Assembly: GCA_947649645.1 (NCBI GenBank)
Contig: CANSSP010000022.1
Location: 1-50,483 of the forward strand
DNA: 50,483 nt
From: an uncultured Roseburia sp.
Lineage (GTDB): Bacteria > Bacillota > Clostridia > Lachnospirales > Lachnospiraceae
Direction: 5' to 3'
The translations under genes were made by a program, and so were the position numbers. The notes under the pieces were generated by a model, which did no database searches, was not told the DNA's origin, and saw only the letters and a program-made list of their open reading frames with translations. This document shows positions 46,197 to 50,483 of this stretch, in pieces. Positions within the stretch are counted from its first letter, which is position 1. Each line of letters begins with the position of its first letter.

Positions 46197-46946
46197 ATGA
46201 CAAGAAAAGAAAAAATAAATAGAGCACTCCAAAAGGAGGGGATTGTTATTCTTCCACCAATGGATGTTTTCGAATCTATGGAAATTATTAGAAGAAGCGA
46301 AGTGCGTGTTACTTGTACCATGTTAGATCCGTGGTACAATAAAGGCATTGGTGGAGAATTACCAGTACAGGAATATGATAAGTTTATAAAAAAACTCCTT
46401 AATAAATCTGCTAATTTTTCGGATTTAATTTATTTATGGGGGTTTCCTGAAATTATAGGACCATATGTGAGATATGCTCCTATGGGTTTTAAATTATCTT
46501 CATGGCTAACTTGGTATTATAAAAATTGTCCTTCTGTCATACGTGGGTGGAGGTCTAGTCAAAATGCTTGTTTACAATTTACACGAGAGGGATTTTCGTT
46601 ACATCCAGAGCATTTTTTAAATGATGAACAGAAAGAAAAACTTGCGAATGGTAAAATGCGTTATATTCCTGGACCACCGACAGTAATAGAATCTCCTTTA
46701 ATAATAGGATTTGTGGGGAAAAAGGAGCAGACAGGTCATCCATCACAAAAACCGGAGGCAGTTTTTGAAAAATTGATTTCAATGGCTACACTAAAGGACG
46801 AAATAATATTTGATCCTATGGCTGGCTCTGGAACAACAGCAGCGGTAGCAAAAAAGAGTGGGAGAAAAAGTATTGTATGCGATGTGTCGGAAGAATACAC
46901 ATGTAAAATTGAAAATAGATTGGGGATAAAAAGGCTTATATTATGA
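46197..46946 (+). CDS. DNA amino-methyltransferase (beta class), cassette partner
   Basis: A 249-residue N6-adenine or N4-cytosine methyltransferase. Motif IV comes first (TMLDPWYN, residues 44-47 DPWY, instead of DPPY), then HPSQKPEAVFEKLI and motif I FDPMAGSGTTAAVA near the C-terminus, with IVCDVSEEY next. This order marks the beta class. Length suits a small type II enzyme. GAGGAG precedes ATG 46197. It is 19 nt after the putative nuclease gene, so the pair is an operon. It is as A+T-rich as its neighbour. Confidence 0.85.
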   Translation: MTRKEKINRALQKEGIVILPPMDVFESMEIIRRSEVRVTCTMLDPWYNKGIGGELPVQEYDKFIKKLLNKSANFSDLIYLWGFPEIIGPYVRYAPMGFKLSSWLTWYYKNCPSVIRGWRSSQNACLQFTREGFSLHPEHFLNDEQKEKLANGKMRYIPGPPTVIESPLIIGFVGKKEQTGHPSQKPEAVFEKLISMATLKDEIIFDPMAGSGTTAAVAKKSGRKSIVCDVSEEYTCKIENRLGIKRLIL

Positions 46947-47093
46947 ACAAAATGACCTTTATTTAAATTTGCATCAGGGTGTTGCAAAATTGATGGAGTT
47001 TATATTCTTTGGGAAAAGGGATGCACGAACAGTCTTAGTATTGTAAAAAAATTGCCTATATTTCCGTGATTTTGTGGGGATATGTTCTAATTT
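46947..47093. other. Short A+T-rich spacer before the second rlmD tail
   Basis: About 150 bp with no gene, no clear terminator and no recombinase fragment. It separates the methyltransferase gene from the right-hand repeat. Confidence 0.5.
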
Positions 47094-47100
47094 GGTACTC

Positions 47101-47113
47101 ATGTGGAGACGGT
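47101..47113. repeat. Direct repeat, right copy: probable attachment-site core
   Basis: ATGTGGAGACGGT, identical to 44291-44303. It starts tail B and marks the right boundary of the inserted segment. Confidence 0.6.
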
Positions 47114-47342
47114 ATGTTTATTGTCCAAACTTCATGCAGACCAACATATTGAGGTTGAGCTTCAGATGGATGAGCTTGATTTGACGGCGGCGGAGAGTAA
47201 AGCGACTTATGAGGAAATCAAGGATTATGTTCTGAAGCAAAGCGGATTGAAGGTCAGCAACTTGTATACCGCACAGGTAAAACAGAAATGTGGGATTATT
47301 GAGAGGGCAAATTATAATAAGGCAAAGTGTGAAGATACCAAC

Positions 47343-47355
47343 GAATTTATAGAAT
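47343..47355. repeat. GAATTTATAGAAT repeat, first copy
   Basis: GAATTTATAGAAT, preceded by GAAGATACCAAC. The same 13 bp with a similar left flank (GAAGACCAAT) occur at 47889-47901. Each copy lies just upstream of an acetyltransferase gene. Confidence 0.5.
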
Positions 47356-47398
47356 TAGATGGGCAGAAAGGCAGGAAATTATAAAATACTCGATAAGA

Positions 47399-47848
47399 TT
47401 GGCGGTAAAGGATGATTACGATAAAATTGTACGGCTTTATGAAAAAGCATTTGAACATAGAGAAGGCATAGTTGCGAAATATTATGCAGGCTTTAATGAG
47501 TATTTATCCTTTTTTGTTAATAGGAATAACGCATTTATAGTGGAAGAAGATGATACGATTTGCGGTGCTGTATTGGTGCATGAAACACCTGACATGTTTT
47601 GTGGTCGCTCATTATACATTGAGTTTTTGGCTGTTTTGCCCGATTATCAAAATAAAGGCGTGGGTAGGGCATTGATTGAGTATGTCTGTGGTGAGGCGCA
47701 CAGAAGGGGGATTACAGAAGTTTCTATCCGTACTGCCTGTTATAAAGATGCATATCTGATATATCGCCATATGGGTTTTCGGGATTCTCAAAGCGATTGT
47801 CGGTTTTTAACGATGAATTTGAAAAAGATAGATACAGATGTGGACTAA
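47399..47848 (+). CDS. GNAT-family N-acetyltransferase
   Basis: About 149 residues from TTG 47399. Acetyl-CoA motif A: FLAVLPDYQNKGVGRALIEY. Then motif B: DAYLIYRHMGF. In-frame codons upstream read ATA AAA TAC TCG ATA AGA (IKYSIR), the natural N-terminus of such proteins, so the original start may lie at 47381 as ATA, a mutated ATG; the gene could be poorly translated. Substrate unknown. It lies between tail B and another acetyltransferase gene. Confidence 0.75.
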   Translation: MAVKDDYDKIVRLYEKAFEHREGIVAKYYAGFNEYLSFFVNRNNAFIVEEDDTICGAVLVHETPDMFCGRSLYIEFLAVLPDYQNKGVGRALIEYVCGEAHRRGITEVSIRTACYKDAYLIYRHMGFRDSQSDCRFLTMNLKKIDTDVD

Positions 47849-47888
47849 GTATGGTTGCATTTTCCCTTCGTATTGAATGAAGACCAAT

Positions 47889-47901
47889 GAATTTATAGAA
47901 T
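47889..47901. repeat. GAATTTATAGAAT repeat, second copy
   Basis: Identical to 47343-47355; it overlaps the ATG-like codon at 47900, just before the second acetyltransferase start. Confidence 0.5.
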
Positions 47902-47914
47902 GAGGAGAAGGCTT

Positions 47915-48538
47915 TTGAGCGACAAAAGAAATGACTTTATTGCAGATAATGAGTTTGCATTATATGGAGAAAAAATCATTGTAAGTCTGCTGAATCAATC
48001 AAATGTGGAATGCTATTTGTCTACATATAAAAGGGCGTCTGCTTTTTCAAAAGTATATGAGATGATGCCTGATTTCTGGGAGCATCCGTGTGGGTGTATT
48101 AAAGATTATGCTGACGGAAAACGGGACAGCAAAGCAAGGTACTTGATAACTGAAAAAGTATCATTGCGGGGAGTAGGTTTCATTGAATTAGACTATAGTA
48201 ATGTGGAAATGCCGGAAATAGATATTGCAATACTTGATGAGTATCAGGGAAAAGGCTATGCCTTTGAAGCATCCAAGATACTGTGTGTAAATGTATTTGA
48301 AAATGAATCAGTAGAGTGTATTGTTTGGAACGCTTTCCGTTCAAATAAAGCAAGCTGTAGGATAGCTGAGAAGTTGGGCGGTAAGGTAGTAGAAGGAAAA
48401 AATTTGGTAGTGGAAGCTATGCGGGCAGCAGGATTAAAAGTGAATCCAGCAGAATATGCGGAAGCTCCTGCGACAGTGACATATGAGATTAGAAAAATGA
48501 TATTTATTAACAGATTTTGCAATAGGAATTGTATGTGA
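47915..48538 (+). CDS. GNAT-family N-acetyltransferase, RimJ/RimL-like
   Basis: About 207 residues. TTG 47915 has AGGAGAAGG shortly upstream; ATG 47900 is an alternative start. The motif EIDIAILDEYQGKGYAFEAS and later NAFRSNKASCRIAEKLGG are typical of RimJ/RimL-type acetyltransferases of proteins or antibiotics. The C-terminal end (RKMIFINRFCNRNCM) is unusual and may be shifted. A+T-rich. Substrate unknown. Confidence 0.75.
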   Translation: MSDKRNDFIADNEFALYGEKIIVSLLNQSNVECYLSTYKRASAFSKVYEMMPDFWEHPCGCIKDYADGKRDSKARYLITEKVSLRGVGFIELDYSNVEMPEIDIAILDEYQGKGYAFEASKILCVNVFENESVECIVWNAFRSNKASCRIAEKLGGKVVEGKNLVVEAMRAAGLKVNPAEYAEAPATVTYEIRKMIFINRFCNRNCM

Positions 48539-48728
48539 GAAAAATTTTTATTAATGACAGGATGGGAGATGTATTGAATGAAAATGTTTGCTGAATTAAG
48601 CATGGATTTTTTATTTGATACATCTTTTTTGTTGCAGATTTTGAAATTTTATTATGATTAAGGGGGCAGGGGATATTTCCTCTGCTAGCAATTTTTATAG
48701 AATTTCTTCATGGAAATTTTGTAAAAAA

Positions 48729-48797
48729 CTGTCTATGGACATCCATAGGCAGTGCTTGCTGTTATGTCCTGTGTCATGACACAGGCAGTGCTTGCTG
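48729..48797. repeat. Two hairpins each followed by the same 15-bp sequence
   Basis: Hairpin 1: CTGTCTATGGA-CA-TCCATAGGCAG (48729-48752, one mismatch). Hairpin 2: perfect palindrome CCTGTGTCATGACACAGG (48768-48785). Each runs into AGGCAGTGCTTGCTG (48747-48761 and 48783-48797), giving a 36-bp repeat period. Possible protein-binding or transfer-origin structure. Confidence 0.5.
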
Positions 48798-49343
48798 CTT
48801 CGGTAAGATGAACAAATGGGTTTTAAGTTGTATGGTTAGTCTGTCCAAAAACGATACCGATGTTGCCGCCCATTTTGACAGAAAAATTTTGAAAAAGTTT
48901 TTGTAAATAGGAAGGAATTTTGCATATTTACTATGTAGAATAATCTTTAAGGCATATGAAATAAAAGCCTGTTTGAAAACTGAATATTGCAATATGCGTA
49001 CAGGACGTGAGGATATGTGTAGCCACAATGTAGGTGCGCCATGATATGCTCGCTTTAATCCATTTTCAGGCAAATGTGAAGAAATGGAAAACAAACCTCT
49101 GAAGCGAAGGCATTGAGCGATAAAAACCTGACAAAATGCACAGCAGTTGTGCGGGGCGATGAAGCATATCTGTGATAATGATACTTCTGAATTTTTGATT
49201 TAAATTCAGTCATATAATGACGGTGTGATTCCGATGTGGGCAGCGTAATGACCTGTCACTTGTATGTAGGTTTATGGATTAAAGTAAAGGAAAAATTGAC
49301 GGGAAATTTGTAATTTTTAGAATGAAAACAGCGTAAGGGCAGT

Positions 49344-49385
49344 TATGAACGTAACAGTTTATAGCTGTCTTTTTTTGCGTTCATA
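49344..49385 (+). terminator. Nested inverted repeats ending in T-run, possible attenuator
   Basis: Inner ACAG / CTGT (49354-49357, 49365-49368) followed by a T-run (49370-49376), enclosed by outer arms TATGAACG / CGTTCATA (49344-49351, 49378-49385). The two pairings could alternate. It lies just before the 52-residue gene. Confidence 0.45.
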
Positions 49386-49399
49386 TGGGAGGGATATTT

Positions 49400-49558
49400 A
49401 TGACTGATGAATGGAGCGGATTGGCAGATATGCTTGCAAATTTGATTGAAAAATATGCGTCAGATTTGGATATAGAAAATTTACCTGATATAACAGTAGA
49501 TAATCATGTGGAAGAAAAAAATAAGGCAACAAAAGACTGGCAAGATGTTTCTTGCTAA
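49400..49558 (+). CDS. Small acidic protein of mobile-element type
   Basis: A 52-residue protein, MTDEWSGLADMLANLIEKYA at the start, ending DWQDVSC. GGGAGGG precedes ATG 49400. I recall proteins starting MTDEWSG..LA.ML..LIEKYA near plasmid and conjugative element genes in gut Firmicutes, where they are uncharacterised. It is short, so its status rests on the ribosome site and this resemblance. Confidence 0.6.
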   Translation: MTDEWSGLADMLANLIEKYASDLDIENLPDITVDNHVEEKNKATKDWQDVSC

Positions 49559-49663
49559 TAGCAAGTGTATAATGTATAATAAACATGATAAGTGTGTCCA
49601 AACCAAATTTGGAAAAACATACTTGCTTATATTTGAGTGAAAGTACAAGGAGATGAGGTGACT

Positions 49664-50483
49664 ATGGATTACAGAGATGAAATGGGAAAATCAAATATTA
49701 TAATCTATACAACAGAGGATGGTTTGTCTAAGATTGAAACAACTTTTGATGGGGATACTGTGTGGCTGTCTATTGACCAAATGGCAGAACTGTTTCAGAG
49801 AGATAAATCAACAATTTCAAGGCATATTAAAAATATTTATTCAGAAGAAGAACTTGTGCAGGAAGCAACTGTTGCATATTTTGCAACAGTTCAAAATGAA
49901 GGAAACAGGCAGGTAGAACGCAGCATTTGTTATTATAATCTCGATGTAATCATCTCTGTCGGTTATCGTGTGAAATCAAAACGAGGTACGCAGTTCAGGA
50001 TATGGGCGACCGGAATTTTGAAAGAGTATATGCGTAAAGGCTTTGCGTTGGATGATGAACGCCTGAAAAACTTAGGCGGCGGTGGATATTTTAAAGAACT
50101 GCTTGAACGAATCAGAGATATTCGTGCGTCTGAAAAGGTGTTTTACAGGCAGGTATTGGAGATTTACGCTACCAGCATTGACTATGATCCGAAAGCGGAA
50201 ATATCCATTCAGTTTTTTCAGAAGGTTCAGAATAAAATTCATTATGCCATTCATGGGCAGACGGCGGCGGAAGTTATTTATACAAGGGCGGATGCAGAAA
50301 AGGAATTTGTGGGACTTATCACGTTTGCAGGAAACCAGCCGACTTTGCGGGAAGCCGTCATTACCAAAAACTATCTGGATGAAAAAGAACTTCGTGCAAT
50401 GGGGCAGCTTGTGTCGGGATATTTAGATTTTGCAGAACGTCAGGCAGAACGGGAACAGGTTATGACCATGAAAGATTGGGCGA
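49664..50483 (+). CDS. RhuM-family protein, partial at the right edge
   Basis: The reading frame is open from ATG 49664 to the end of the window (273 codons), without stop. AAGGAG ATGAGG lies upstream. The N-terminal part has IIIYTTEDGLSKIE, DGDTVWLSIDQMAELFQRDK and STISRHIKNIYSEEEL (a DNA-binding-like helix-turn-helix), then SICYYNLDVIISVGYRVKSK and RGTQFRIWATGILKEYMRKG, which define the Virulence RhuM family. These proteins are common in accessory islands near restriction and toxin genes; activity is not established, though some relatives carry Fic domains C-terminally. The missing end lies outside the window. Confidence 0.85.
   Translation, partial: MDYRDEMGKSNIIIYTTEDGLSKIETTFDGDTVWLSIDQMAELFQRDKSTISRHIKNIYSEEELVQEATVAYFATVQNEGNRQVERSICYYNLDVIISVGYRVKSKRGTQFRIWATGILKEYMRKGFALDDERLKNLGGGGYFKELLERIRDIRASEKVFYRQVLEIYATSIDYDPKAEISIQFFQKVQNKIHYAIHGQTAAEVIYTRADAEKEFVGLITFAGNQPTLREAVITKNYLDEKELRAMGQLVSGYLDFAERQAEREQVMTMKDWA

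Larger units (their letters stand above)
47094..47384 (+). pseudogene. rlmD C-terminal tail B, without the rest of the gene
   Basis: Codons from 47094 read GTHVETVCLLSKLHADQHIE, then MDELDLTAAESKATYEEIKD, LKVSNLYTAQVKQKCGIIER and ANYNKAKCED, a well-known C-terminal tail of RlmD-type methyltransferases in Firmicutes and their mobile elements. TAA at 47088-47090 closes the frame upstream, so only the tail is present. The match ends after CED; NEFIELDGQKGRKL is unrelated. It is the left-over 3' end separated from its gene by insertion. Confidence 0.7.
48539..49399. other. Gene-poor mobile-element-like DNA with several hairpins
   Basis: About 860 bp. The only plus-strand reading frame with a fair ribosome site is 27 codons from ATG 48578 (MKMFAELSMDFLFDTSFL), of doubtful meaning. 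The rest has two hairpins with a shared right flank (see 48729-48797) and a nested inverted repeat at 49344-49385. I found no tRNA and no recognisable integrase or relaxase. Confidence 0.5.

Noticed and set aside
48774..49094. A 106-codon minus-strand frame in the gene-poor region
   Set aside because: Crosses the hairpin repeats, no ribosome site or recognisable domain.
1..50483. CRISPR arrays, rRNA and tRNA genes
   Set aside because: No regular spaced repeats and no tRNA or rRNA signatures were found on either strand.

Overview
The window looks like chromosomal DNA of a Gram-positive gut Clostridia, most likely Lachnospiraceae. Reasons: AGGAGG-type ribosome binding sites and sigma-A-like promoters, the Firmicutes order tig-clpP-clpX-lon-ysxC, family markers such as a DUF5721 protein, a DUF1836 protein and a YerC/TrpR-like protein, and roughly 50% G+C in the core. 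No genus can be named from the sequence alone. There are no rRNA or tRNA genes and no CRISPR array.

Left part (1-4.7 kb): an accessory, partly decayed stretch on the minus strand. It holds a response regulator that breaks near the window edge, a membrane-attached XRE regulator, a GNAT acetyltransferase, a probable remnant of a DUF262 (GmrSD-type) gene, a lipoprotein gene whose signal peptide is out of frame with its body, a cold-shock protein and a DUF5721 protein.

Core (4.8-44.3 kb), almost all plus strand: two aminopeptidases (M18 and M29), a secreted transglutaminase-like protein, DegV, pyrE, VanZ, an HD phosphohydrolase, and purine synthesis genes (purE, then purM-purN-purD). A two-component system and a sulfate-activation pair (cysD and a cysN-cysC fusion carrying one frameshift) lie between purE and purMND. 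Next come a NUDIX hydrolase and the protein-quality block tig, clpP, clpX, lon, ysxC. After these follow a divergent AraC regulator and family-3 glycosidase, carbamate kinase, pyruvate kinase with a C-terminal mobile domain, two PLP aminotransferases (the second hisC-like) with a YerC regulator, a DUF1836 regulator on the minus strand, the helicase pcrA, a small acidic membrane protein and rlmD.

Right part (44.3-50.5 kb): A+T-rich accessory DNA inserted at the 3' end of rlmD. Two different rlmD-type C-terminal tails flank a two-gene cassette that looks like a restriction-modification system: a putative nuclease, then a beta-class amino-methyltransferase with a DPWY motif. Both tails begin at the same 13-bp sequence (44291-44303 and 47101-47113), as expected if elements integrated repeatedly at one site in rlmD. 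No recombinase is visible between the repeats. Beyond lie two acetyltransferase genes preceded by a shared short repeat, about 0.86 kb of gene-poor DNA with strong hairpins, a 52-residue mobile-element-type protein, and a RhuM-family gene that runs off the right edge.

Four genes show single-base-type frameshifts (response regulator, lipoprotein, cysNC, rlmD tail). These could be real decay or sequencing error, and raw reads would be needed to decide.
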